64,000 bases of DNA, taken from contig JADJTX010000002.1 in the NCBI GenBank assembly GCA_016710985.1, positions 62,001 through 126,000 of the forward strand, written 5' to 3'. Within the stretch, counting starts at the first letter, position 1. Every line of letters starts with the position of its first letter. The translations under genes and the position numbers were made by a program. The notes beneath the pieces are model-generated. The model was given only the letters and a program-made list of their open reading frames with translations. It was not told the origin of the DNA and did not search any database. The stretch is from Ignavibacteria bacterium (GTDB lineage: Bacteria > Bacteroidota > Ignavibacteria > Tepidaquicellales > Tepidaquicellaceae). Positions 36,241-44,313 of this stretch are shown in pieces.

Positions 36241-36489
36241 TGCGTTGGTACTTTCCTGCTGCACGGATGTACATTCGTACCGTATAAATGTACCAACGCA
36301 TCGCAGGAATGTACCAACGCACGGCACGTTGGGACTAACGCACGGCACGTTGGTACTAACGCACACACGTTGGTACCAACGCATCGCAGGAATGTACCAA
36401 CGCACGACACAATACGTTGGTACTAACGCATCACAGGAAAGTACCAACGCATCGCAGGAATGTACCAACGCACGACACGTTGGTACCAA
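36241..36489. repeat. 21-bp minisatellite of GTACCAACGCA half-units
   Basis: About eleven degenerate units of mostly 21 bp alternate between two forms: TCGCAGGAATG-TACCAACGCA and CGGCACGTTGG-TACTAACGCA. At the left end the order is reversed (TGCGTTGGTAC). The palindrome GTTGGTACCAAC occurs twice. The local GC content is clearly higher than the surrounding AT-rich DNA. Frames through it give repetitive peptides (ALVPTCRALV) on either strand, which are artefacts of the 21-bp period and not genes. It lies in the middle of the repeat island. Confidence 0.88.
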
Positions 36490-36706
36490 CAAATCATTTT
36501 GCAAAAACAGAAAACGTTAAAATTTTAAAAAAACAGTGTTTTGATTTTAATCCCATTCCTGTTTTCATTTAATTTTCAATCACTGATTTACCGCAATGCT
36601 CCTGAATCAATTCGTCAAAAATTGCTTTTTAAAAATAAATAACATTAAAATTCAATCTGTTTTGATAATATATTTGCAACAATTCTTAATCATTCATGAA
36701 ATAATT

Positions 36707-37124
36707 GGCAGGCTTTTTCTTAATTTTGAACGGATGTGATCTTTCATTGCTGTCAAAACGTTTTCGAGTCTTTTTAAATCAACCTCCTGATCCATCTTCT
36801 TATTATAATTATGCTGTCAAAAATAAATTTATGTTAATTCTATTTAAAAATTAGTGATAATATTTTTTAATTCGTGATCATTCGTGAAATTCGTGGCAGG
36901 CTTTTTCTTTATTTTGGACGGATGCGATCTGTTTCATTGCTGTCCAAAACGTTTTCGAGTCTTTTTAAATCAACCTCCTGATCCATCTTCTTGTTATAAT
37001 TATTCTGTCAAAATAAATTTATATTAATTCTATTTAATAATTAGTGATAATATTTTTTAATTCGTGATCATTCGTGAAATTCGTGGCAGGCTTTTTCTTT
37101 ATTTTGGACGGATGTGATCTGTTT
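36707..37124. repeat. Two and a bit tandem units of about 189 bp
   Basis: Unit 1 is 36707-36894, unit 2 36895-37084, and a truncated third unit is 37085-37124. Each starts GGCAGGCTTTTTCTT and ends with ATTCGTGAAATTCGT. The units differ by scattered substitutions and small indels. On the minus strand each carries a short frame beginning MDQEVDLKRLENVL, which ends after 25 codons in unit 2 and about 32 in unit 1. No gene is supported. The preceding stretch 36490-36706 is AT-rich with nothing recognisable. Confidence 0.85.
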
Positions 37125-37225
37125 TTTAAAGATATTATTTTCTTTCTTTGATTTAAAATTATATTTTGAGTATGTTGAAAAGAAATTTTTTTCCGGATAA
37201 TCTCATATAACCAAATCAAACACCC

Positions 37226-38386
37226 ATGAAAATTAAATTTAATTTACCGGTGATACTTCTTTTAAACATGACCGCCTTTACCGGCTTTCATGATCGTAAT
37301 GCTTTTTCAAACGATAATTTAAAAAAACCGGACAGTTTAAAGAGCATTCGGCAGATTCTCGCGCCAACTGTCGTTCAGACTTTTCAGGATCTGAATGTTC
37401 CGGGCGCGATTGTCGGCGTCTTTGCCGGCGGATATGAGCCGTATACCGAAACACTCGGTGTTCAGAACCTTGAGAACAAGCAGCCAATTGTTCTTTATGA
37501 TAAAATGAGGATCGGGAGCATCACAAAAACATTTACCGGAACGGTTTTACTGCAGCTTGTTGATGAAGGTAAGATCAGTCTCAGCGACAAGCTTTCAAAA
37601 TATTATCCGGATTATCCGAACGGAGATAACATTACCATTCAGATGCTCGGTGACATGAGAAGCGGTATTTATAATTATACAGAAGATTCGGCATTTGTAG
37701 CCGGGTTCATGGGAGAACTGGATAAAGCGTTTACCCCGGAAGAGCTGATTGCAATTTCATTAAAGCACGCTCCGTATTTTCCACCCGACTCCGGAATGCA
37801 TTATTCAAATACAAATACAATTTTTCTGGGATTAATTATTGAGAAGATCACCGGTAATCCTTTGCAGACTGAAATTCAAAACAGGATACTGAATCCGCTC
37901 GGCATGAAAGAAACTACCTTTGCTCTAAATTCAAATTTTCCCGATCCTCACGCTCACGGATACATGTATCTTGATTCAGCGTCAGCTGAACCAACTGATG
38001 TCACAGGCCTGAACCCAAGCTGGGGCTGGAGCGCCGGTGCAATTATCTCAACACTTGCAGATATTCAGCTTTATGCTAAGCCTGTTGCAACCGGTCAGCT
38101 TGTAAGTAAAAAGTCTCAGGAAGACCGTCTCGACTGGAAAACCAATATGGAAATAAGATCAGGAGCATGGAACGGAAGAGATCTGAAATACGGATTTGCG
38201 ATAGCAAGCTTTGACGGAGCGATCGGACACAACGGCGGCATTCCGGGATTCAACAGCTTCATGGGATATCTTCCCGAAAAGGATGCAACTATAATTGTGC
38301 TTGTGAACATGCAGGACAATAAAGCCGGTATCGGACCTGCGGATTATATTGCAAGGAAGATAGTTGAGAAATTGAAGGAAATGTGA
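37226..38386 (+). CDS. Serine hydrolase (beta-lactamase class C / D-Ala-D-Ala carboxypeptidase family)
   Basis: A 386-residue exported protein with a weak signal peptide (about 1-20). The catalytic pattern of the class C / DD-peptidase family is clear: SITK (Ser98-x-x-Lys101 in RIGSITKTFTG), the YSN motif in MHYSNTNTIFLGLIIE (near 192-194), and HNGG (near 340) for the KTG-equivalent box. The spacing suits a penicillin-binding or esterase-like hydrolase. It may act on peptidoglycan peptides or on esters; true beta-lactamase activity cannot be deduced. It stands after the repeat island, about 100 bases downstream of its last unit. Confidence 0.88.
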   Translation: MKIKFNLPVILLLNMTAFTGFHDRNAFSNDNLKKPDSLKSIRQILAPTVVQTFQDLNVPGAIVGVFAGGYEPYTETLGVQNLENKQPIVLYDKMRIGSITKTFTGTVLLQLVDEGKISLSDKLSKYYPDYPNGDNITIQMLGDMRSGIYNYTEDSAFVAGFMGELDKAFTPEELIAISLKHAPYFPPDSGMHYSNTNTIFLGLIIEKITGNPLQTEIQNRILNPLGMKETTFALNSNFPDPHAHGYMYLDSASAEPTDVTGLNPSWGWSAGAIISTLADIQLYAKPVATGQLVSKKSQEDRLDWKTNMEIRSGAWNGRDLKYGFAIASFDGAIGHNGGIPGFNSFMGYLPEKDATIIVLVNMQDNKAGIGPADYIARKIVEKLKEM

Positions 38387-38497
38387 TCGCTGTAAATTTT
38401 AATTATATATTTATCTGGATTGAAAATATTTTAACAAAGATAAATTACATATTTAATAAGTAGTTACTGATTTTTTAAAAACTAAAAGCAAACTATC

Positions 38498-38938
38498 ATG
38501 TCTGTAAAACCAATACCCGAGGGATACCATACCATCACACCATACATCATGGTAAATGATGCGCTTTCTTTCATTGACTTTTTAAAGAAAGCATTCAATG
38601 CGGAAGAAATGCATACTACGTTAACCAAGGAAGGAAAAGTAATGCACGCTGAAATGAAATTAGGAGATTCAATGATTATGGTTTCTGAAGCGGGCGAACA
38701 AAATCCCGCTACTTCGGCAAACTACTATCTTTATGTAAACGATGTTGATTCAACATACAATCAGGCGCTGGCTGCCGGCGCAATATCCATAATGGAACCC
38801 GCAGATCAGTTCTATGGAGACAGAAACGGCGGTGTAAGAGATCAGTTCGGACTCAACTGGTGGATCGGAACGCACGTTGAAGATGTAAAACCCGAAGACA
38901 TGCAAAAACGCGAGGAAGAGTATAAGCATAAGAAATAG
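38498..38938 (+). CDS. VOC-superfamily (PhnB/glyoxalase-like) protein
   Basis: A 146-residue protein of the vicinal oxygen chelate fold, PhnB type. It shows GYHTITPYIMVNDALSFIDF at the N-terminus, HAEMKLGDSMIMVSEA in the middle, and FYGDRNGGVRDQFGLNWWIG at the C-terminus, the typical PhnB ending. The dimeric fold usually binds a metal, but the metal ligands are only partly obvious and no reaction is inferred. It sits 11 bases before the Pr6Pr gene, likely in one unit. Confidence 0.88.
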   Translation: MSVKPIPEGYHTITPYIMVNDALSFIDFLKKAFNAEEMHTTLTKEGKVMHAEMKLGDSMIMVSEAGEQNPATSANYYLYVNDVDSTYNQALAAGAISIMEPADQFYGDRNGGVRDQFGLNWWIGTHVEDVKPEDMQKREEEYKHKK

Positions 38939-38949
38939 TTAGTAAACTT

Positions 38950-39609
38950 ATGACAAAATACAAGAAAGCGTTTCTGATCTTTGGCTCGCTTACCGGTTGC
39001 GCCGCGCTCATACTTCAGTTTTACATTACACTTTCCTACTCTGAGGAATCCGGATTAACGTATCTTCAGAGCACTGTAAAATTTTTCAGCTTCATGACCA
39101 TTCTGACAAACATTCTCGTCACACTGACTTATACAATTCCTCTGCTTTCTCCGGAGTCAAAGTGGGGCTTGTATTTCAGCAAGCCGATTGTACATAGCGG
39201 AGTATTGGTTTACATACTTATTGTCGGAATTATCTATCACTTTATGCTCGCGCATATCTGGGATCCGAAGGGAATGGAAAAATTTGTTGACATACTTCTT
39301 CATTATGTCATGCCTGCGCTGTATCTTTTATACTGGATCTTCTTTACGGAAAAGGGAAATCAAAAATTAATTAATTGTATCAAATGGCTGAGCTATCCTC
39401 TCATTTATGTGGTCTATGCTTTAATACGCGGACAGATCAGCGGAATGTATCCGTATCCGTTTATTGATGTCTCGAAATTTGGATTCGGGACAGTGTTGGT
39501 TAATATTTTCTTTATCACAGTCGGATATATTGTGATGGGTCTTATTGTTATTTACTTTGATAAAATATTATCGAAGTTTTACGGGAAGAAAAGTTCTGCT
39601 TTAACATAG
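38950..39609 (+). CDS. Pr6Pr-family membrane protein
   Basis: A 219-residue membrane protein with six predicted membrane segments. It matches the pattern of the Pr6Pr / FAR-17a/AIG1-like group: FFSFMTILTNILVTLTYT near 45, VLVYILIVGIIYHFMLAHIW, LLHYVMPALYLLYWIFF with the conserved His and Pro, and YALIRGQISGMYPYPFIDV. Related eukaryotic AIG1/ADTRP proteins are lipid hydrolases with a catalytic Thr and His, so esterase activity is possible but unproven here. It is closely linked to the VOC gene upstream. A perfect inverted repeat follows. Confidence 0.8.
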   Translation: MTKYKKAFLIFGSLTGCAALILQFYITLSYSEESGLTYLQSTVKFFSFMTILTNILVTLTYTIPLLSPESKWGLYFSKPIVHSGVLVYILIVGIIYHFMLAHIWDPKGMEKFVDILLHYVMPALYLLYWIFFTEKGNQKLINCIKWLSYPLIYVVYALIRGQISGMYPYPFIDVSKFGFGTVLVNIFFITVGYIVMGLIVIYFDKILSKFYGKKSSALT

Positions 39610-39623
39610 TGAAGTAAAATATG

Positions 39624-39744
39624 TCTCTCACAGATGACACAGATTTTCACAGAAATACGATTTACAATTATCTGTGGTGTTCAAAAATTATTGGTGGAAA
39701 ATTCAAAGCGTTTATCTGAGAAAATCTGTGTCATCTGTGAGAGA
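39624..39744. repeat. Perfect 24-bp inverted repeat between the Pr6Pr gene and radA
   Basis: Left arm 39624-39647 (TCTCTCACAGATGACACAGA and four T) and right arm 39721-39744 are exact reverse complements, with a 73-base loop. Inside the arms the sequence again steps in 9-bp units (CACAGATGA, CACAGATTT, TCACAGAAA). It fills most of the gap from the Pr6Pr stop to radA. Confidence 0.9.
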
Positions 39745-39804
39745 TAATTTTTGTTTCATTATTCAGACTTAAAAAACCACCTGCCTTTGTTTATATTGCT
39801 TACC

Positions 39805-41178
39805 ATGTCAAAAATAAAATCAAAATACGTTTGCCAGAACTGCGCTTACTCTTCCGTCCGATGGAGCGGTAAATGTCCCGAATGCGGAACATGGAATTCC
39901 ATGGTTGAAGAATTAATAAGTTATGACAAGCTTAAACGTGATAAAAAAACTTCATCGGCTCTTCTTAAAGTAAATCAGGATTCATATCAGTCTTTATCCG
40001 AAGTCACTTCAATAAATGAATCGCGGACGCAGACACATATTGCAGAGCTTGACAGGGTTCTCGGCGGTGGAATTGTTGACGGATCCGTAATACTTATCGG
40101 CGGTGATCCGGGGATCGGCAAATCAACTCTGATGCTTCAGCTTGCGGAAAAAATTTCCGGGAAAAAGATTCTGTATGTCAGCGGCGAAGAGTCCGCTTCG
40201 CAAATAAAATTACGCGCCGACAGATTAAATTATAAATTAAGTAATTTTTACATTCTGTCTGAAACCAATCTCGATATAATACAAGCTGTCATTGAAAAAG
40301 AAACTCCCGACATTGTCGTGATAGATTCAATACAGACTGTTTACCGCACCGAGATCGAAAGCGCTCCGGGAACTGTCTCGCAGCTGAGAGAGTCCACAGC
40401 TCTTCTGATGAACCTTTCAAAGAAGAATAACTTTTCTGTATTCATCGTCGGTCATATTACAAAAGAAGGCGTGATTGCCGGTCCGAAAGTTCTGGAACAT
40501 ATGGTCGACGTAGTATTACAGTTCGAAGGTGAGCGCACTCACTCATTCAGGATACTGCGCGGAATAAAGAACCGCTTCGGTTCGACTAACGAGATCGGAA
40601 TTTTTGAAATGACGGACATGGGATTAAAGGAAGTTCTGAATCCAAGCGAAGTATTTTTATCACAGCGGAATTACGGCGCGTCCGGATGCGTAATTTCTTC
40701 TTCGATCGAAGGAACACGGCCGATATTAATAGAGGTTCAGGCGCTTGTTACGACATCTAATTACGGTATCCCTCAGAGAACATCAATGGGTTTTGACTAT
40801 AAAAAACTCAACATCATAGTGGCTGTTCTTGAAAAAAAACTCGGACTATTCCTTAACAAGGCTGATATTTTTCTTAACATAGCCGGTGGAGTGAAGATCG
40901 ACGAACCCGCAATAGATCTTGCCGTGGCTATGAGCATATACTCTTCGCTAAAGGATATTCCGGTTGACTCTGAAACTGTAATACTCGGAGAAGTTGGTTT
41001 GTCGGGTGAAGTCAGGACAATTTCTTATGTAGAGAGAAGAATTACCGAAGCTGCAAAACTGGGATTTAAAAGAATAATTATCCCAAAAGGGAATATGAAA
41101 AATCTTAACTCGAAAAAATTTAATGCGCTTATAATCGGGGTGGAAAAAATTAAAGATGCCGTGGAAAAACTGTTGTGA
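39805..41178 (+). CDS. radA: DNA repair protein RadA (Sms)
   Basis: A 457-residue protein that processes recombination intermediates by helping branch migration. It has the N-terminal C4 zinc finger (CQNCAYSSVRWSGKCPECG, residues 9-27), the RecA-like ATPase with Walker A GGDPGIGKST (near 97), the RadA motif KNRFG (near 255), and the C-terminal Lon-protease-like domain. The chosen ATG at 39805 gives the usual length and starts just before the zinc finger; a TTG at 39751 would add 18 residues not typical for the family. There is no operon partner. Confidence 0.95.
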   Translation: MSKIKSKYVCQNCAYSSVRWSGKCPECGTWNSMVEELISYDKLKRDKKTSSALLKVNQDSYQSLSEVTSINESRTQTHIAELDRVLGGGIVDGSVILIGGDPGIGKSTLMLQLAEKISGKKILYVSGEESASQIKLRADRLNYKLSNFYILSETNLDIIQAVIEKETPDIVVIDSIQTVYRTEIESAPGTVSQLRESTALLMNLSKKNNFSVFIVGHITKEGVIAGPKVLEHMVDVVLQFEGERTHSFRILRGIKNRFGSTNEIGIFEMTDMGLKEVLNPSEVFLSQRNYGASGCVISSSIEGTRPILIEVQALVTTSNYGIPQRTSMGFDYKKLNIIVAVLEKKLGLFLNKADIFLNIAGGVKIDEPAIDLAVAMSIYSSLKDIPVDSETVILGEVGLSGEVRTISYVERRITEAAKLGFKRIIIPKGNMKNLNSKKFNALIIGVEKIKDAVEKLL

Positions 41179-41224
41179 ACCTGTTATTTCACTAACTCTT
41201 TCAAAGAGATCCGCTTGACTTTAT

Positions 41225-41818
41225 TTATCTGATCGATCCATACCTCAATAGCTTTTCCTTATTATTTTTTTTACAAAAGCTTAAAAATTTTCTGTGGTTG
41301 GTGGTGTCATAGCTCTTGGTTTGTTTAATTACATATAGTTCATTAAGTGTTCTTATATTGTGAAGGTAAATATCATCAATCAAACTCAGAATAAAATTCA
41401 ATTTTGAAGGACCGAAAATTGTTTTTGCAAAATCCCACAGAATATAACCCACCTTGCTGAAGTCACTGCACATTTCGACTTTATCAAGTAATGATTCTGC
41501 TCTTGAATAAGTTTTTTCATTGTACTTCGGAATAGCCTTTTCCAGAACGACGGGAGCAAGTAATCTATAAAGAACCGCCATTTCCATTATATGTTCATAT
41601 GTAATTGTTTTTACAAAGCTTCCCCTGTTTGCAATTACTTCTATATAACCCTCGCTTTGTAAGATCCTGAAAGCTTCTCTTACCGGGACCCTGCTTACGC
41701 CGAATTTTTTTGAGATTTCCGATTCCTTAAGATGATGACCCGATTTCAGGTTGGAGTAAGTTATTTCTTTTCTTAAGAATTTTGCAATTTTATTTACCGT
41801 CGAATCCTTTTTCTTCAT
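41225..41818 (-). CDS. GntR-family transcriptional regulator, C-terminus frameshifted
   Basis: A 197-residue product with an N-terminal GntR winged helix (about 5-75, HHLKESEISKKFGVSRVPVR, EAFRILQSEGYIEVIANRG) and a helical effector-binding C-terminal part like the FadR/FCD regulators. It is a close paralogue of the next gene (41881-42507). The last residues, EKLLRYGSIR, do not fit. One base added in the A-run (GAAAAG to GAAAAAG, near 41262) restores EKAIEVWIDQINKVKRISLK and a natural stop at 41184, about 210 residues, matching the paralogue. So this is either a real frameshift or a sequence error. The inducer is unknown. Confidence 0.85.
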   Translation of the reverse strand: MKKKDSTVNKIAKFLRKEITYSNLKSGHHLKESEISKKFGVSRVPVREAFRILQSEGYIEVIANRGSFVKTITYEHIMEMAVLYRLLAPVVLEKAIPKYNEKTYSRAESLLDKVEMCSDFSKVGYILWDFAKTIFGPSKLNFILSLIDDIYLHNIRTLNELYVIKQTKSYDTTNHRKFLSFCKKNNKEKLLRYGSIR

Positions 41819-41880
41819 AATAATAATTGTTTACATAACACTGTAATTGAAACAAGGGTTTTGGGATTTCAAGATCGCGA

Positions 41881-42507
41881 TTACTTTTTTAAAATCAAAT
41901 TGGTCATATTATCAATGAATTCGGACCATAGGGCGATAGCTTCGTCTCCCCTTTTTTGTCTGCATAATGTGATGAACTCTCTGTGAGCGGTTACTTTAAA
42001 TGTTGCATTTTCTTTATCCCGAAAAAATTCATTTAATAACCTAATACTGTGCTGATAAATTTCATCAAATATACTAACCATGTATTTCATGTTTGAAGGG
42101 GAATAGATCAATCTTGCAAAGTCCCATAGGAAATAACCTACATGATTAATATCTTTGCTCTTTTCAATTTTGCAAATTATAGCTTCGGCTCTTAAGTATG
42201 TTCTCTCATTATATTTTGGGATTGCTTTTTCCAAAACAACCGGCGCTAACAATCTGTAAACTGTTGATGTTTCCCGGACAAATTCCAAAGAGATTTTTCT
42301 GACAAAGCAGCCTTTGTTTGGTATTACATAGAAGTATCCTTCGCTCTGAAGTATTCGAAATGCTTCTCTAACCGGGACTCTGCTGATTTTAAATTTTTTG
42401 GCAATAGTGGATTCGCTCAGATGCATTCCGGGTCTTAAAGAATTGTTTGTCACTTCCTGCCTGAGGTATTTGGCGATTTTATTAACCGTTTTACTATTGC
42501 CCTTCAA
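41881..42507 (-). CDS. GntR-family transcriptional regulator
   Basis: A 208-residue intact paralogue of the gene at 41225. The GntR winged helix covers residues 5-75 (MHLSESTIAKKFKISRVPVR, EAFRILQSEGYFYVIPNKG). The C-terminal helices carry TVYRLLAPVVLEKAIPKYNE, DFARLIYSPSNMKYM and the ending FIDNMTNLILKK. Half the residues are identical to the neighbour, which suggests a tandem duplication. No target gene or operator is evident. The upstream 400 bases hold an inverted repeat (see 42632). It begins at ATG 42507. Confidence 0.88.
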   Translation of the reverse strand: MKGNSKTVNKIAKYLRQEVTNNSLRPGMHLSESTIAKKFKISRVPVREAFRILQSEGYFYVIPNKGCFVRKISLEFVRETSTVYRLLAPVVLEKAIPKYNERTYLRAEAIICKIEKSKDINHVGYFLWDFARLIYSPSNMKYMVSIFDEIYQHSIRLLNEFFRDKENATFKVTAHREFITLCRQKRGDEAIALWSEFIDNMTNLILKK

Positions 42508-42631
42508 TTTAATTAATATTTGATTTTATATAATTTGGGGTTAGCGTTTCTTCGTAAAGATAAAAAAATTTATTTTAATAATAATGGGAATAAGCCATGT
42601 TGTTTACATATTCTCAGCGCACAATAAAAAT

Positions 42632-42808
42632 GGAACACGGATAAAGCTGATTAAACGGAAAAATATCGGATTTTTTTGAAACAAATGAAAAACTTTAAAT
42701 AACTAAGTTAGTAAAAAATATTTTTTTTAATTTTAAAACAAATAATTGCCCCTGTTATATTGTTTAGCTATCCGCGAAAATCAGCTAAATCCGTGTTCTC
42801 CGTGTTCC
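42632..42808. repeat. Inverted repeat of the ACACGGAT type upstream of the T9SS gene
   Basis: The left arm at about 42632-42660 (GGAACACGGATAAAGCTGAT and following) pairs with the right arm at 42771-42808 (ATCAGCTAAATCCGTGTTC and CCGTGTTCC). The right arm steps in 9-bp units (TATCCGCGA, AAATCAGCT, AAATCCGTG, TTCTCCGTG). It lies in the 398-base gap between the GntR gene and the T9SS protein; the rest of the gap is AT-rich with no other feature visible. Confidence 0.75.
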
Positions 42809-42905
42809 AAAAAAATTTGTCGTGTTCAGAGTGTATAATTTTTTCATCAAAAAAATAATTATATTTTGTCTGTTATTATTTGTAAATTAATCAAAAATTT
42901 TAGAC

Positions 42906-44264
42906 ATGAAAAAAACATTTACGCTAATTTTAGTATTGTTTGCCTGTATTTGCTACTCGCAGTCAATCAGCAATATGAGTTTACTGGGGACTAAAAATGA
43001 ATACACATCCGGGGGAACACCTGCCGGCTGGTATTACGCTTCATGCTGGGGTTACGTAGCAGGAGGAAGAGAATATGCCATTATCGGACATTACGGAGGT
43101 ACGACTGTTTACGACGTTACAGATCCTTCCGCCATAACAAACGAGGGCACAATACCGGGACCCGGTTCATTTTACAATTACCGTGAAATGAAAACATACT
43201 CGAATTATTTATATATAGTATCCGAGGGAGGAAGCGGTGTTCAAATTGCTGATTTACAATACTTGCCGGACTCTATTCATTTTGTAAAAAATTATACCTT
43301 TTCGGGCTATCTGCGTTCGCACTCGATTTCTCAGGACGGAAGATTTTTATATTGTAACGGAGGTAATTATAATAGCGGCGGAGTTTTCATTCTTGATCTT
43401 CTTGATCCTGAGAATCCCGTCAAGCGGGGACAATGGGGAACACGCTATATTCACGACTGCTTCATAAAAAATGATACGATTTACGGCGCTTCAGTATACG
43501 ACGGGTATCTGGTAATTCTTGATGCAAGGAATAAGGATTCCATAAAATTCATCCGCGAGTTTACTTATCCAAATTCAGTAACCCACAATGCCTGGACTTC
43601 AGATGACAGAAAAATTCTGGTTACAACAGATGAAGGGGGTTCAAATCACGCAAAGATCTGGGACATAAATGACATCACAAATCAGATTCAAATTGCGGAT
43701 CTCGTTCCCTACGACGGCGCGTCTATGGTTCATAACGCATACATCAAAGGAGATTCACTTTATCTCGCCCATTACAGAGCAGGCGTGATTGTTTATAATA
43801 TTCAGAACCCTTCAAACCCGGTTGAAGTCGGACATTATGATACTTATCCCGGGGTTAACAGCACAGCTTATCAGGGATGCTGGAATGTTTATCCGTTTCT
43901 TCCATCGGGGAATATTATTGCAAGCGATATTTCCACCGGATTGTATGTATTAAAATTAGGAACAGTATCTTCAGTTGGTAATAACGTGAATAATGTAAGA
44001 GATAATTTCAGTCTGTCACAGAATTATCCGAACCCTTTTAATCCTTTGACTGTGATTACATATTATCTTCCCGTGAAAGGTCTTGTAAAAGTTACTGTGA
44101 TGGATGAACTTGGAAGAGAAGTAAAAACACTGGTAAATGAAGTTCAGTCTAAAGGAAGTTATTCTGCCGAATTTAACGGCGACGGCTTATCGTCTGGTGT
44201 TTATTATTATTCTATTGACGCAGGTGAATTTAAGCAAACAAGGAAGATGATTTTGGTCAAATAA
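42906..44264 (+). CDS. Secreted choice-of-anchor B / LVIVD-like repeat protein with T9SS sorting domain
   Basis: A 452-residue exported protein with a signal peptide (1-19, ending CYSQ). The body (20-360) has propeller-like repeats of the choice-of-anchor B / LVIVD type: GTTVYDVTDPSAI, GVQIADLQYLPDS, GVFILDLLDPENPVKRGQW, GYLVILDARNKDS, GVIVYNIQNPSNPVEVGHYD. The last 80 residues are a T9SS type A sorting domain (NYPNPFNPLTVITYYLP, then LVNEVQSKGSYSAEF, ending MILVK). It is likely exposed on the cell surface or released. The function is unknown. It is followed 49 bases later by a second T9SS protein. Confidence 0.88.
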   Translation: MKKTFTLILVLFACICYSQSISNMSLLGTKNEYTSGGTPAGWYYASCWGYVAGGREYAIIGHYGGTTVYDVTDPSAITNEGTIPGPGSFYNYREMKTYSNYLYIVSEGGSGVQIADLQYLPDSIHFVKNYTFSGYLRSHSISQDGRFLYCNGGNYNSGGVFILDLLDPENPVKRGQWGTRYIHDCFIKNDTIYGASVYDGYLVILDARNKDSIKFIREFTYPNSVTHNAWTSDDRKILVTTDEGGSNHAKIWDINDITNQIQIADLVPYDGASMVHNAYIKGDSLYLAHYRAGVIVYNIQNPSNPVEVGHYDTYPGVNSTAYQGCWNVYPFLPSGNIIASDISTGLYVLKLGTVSSVGNNVNNVRDNFSLSQNYPNPFNPLTVITYYLPVKGLVKVTVMDELGREVKTLVNEVQSKGSYSAEFNGDGLSSGVYYYSIDAGEFKQTRKMILVK

Positions 44265-44313
44265 TAATATTAAAGTTGTGTAAATCTTTTAACTTAAAAA
44301 AAGGAATTCTGAA

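Noticed and set aside
36241..36489. CRISPR array
   Set aside because: Units are contiguous and degenerate with no unique spacers, and no cas genes are nearby.
36214..36504. Repetitive frames on both strands through the 21-bp array (peptides like ALVPTCRALV)
   Set aside because: They follow from the 21-bp period, which keeps all frames open; no start context, no non-repeat protein part.
36576..36640. Possible gene remnant on the minus strand ending KAIFDELIQEHCGKSVIEN
   Set aside because: Looks protein-like but is closed by a stop immediately upstream; too short to support.
37034..37219. 61-codon minus-strand frame before the serine hydrolase
   Set aside because: Lies in tandem-repeat DNA, low-complexity Lys/Asn/Ile composition, no homologue recognised.
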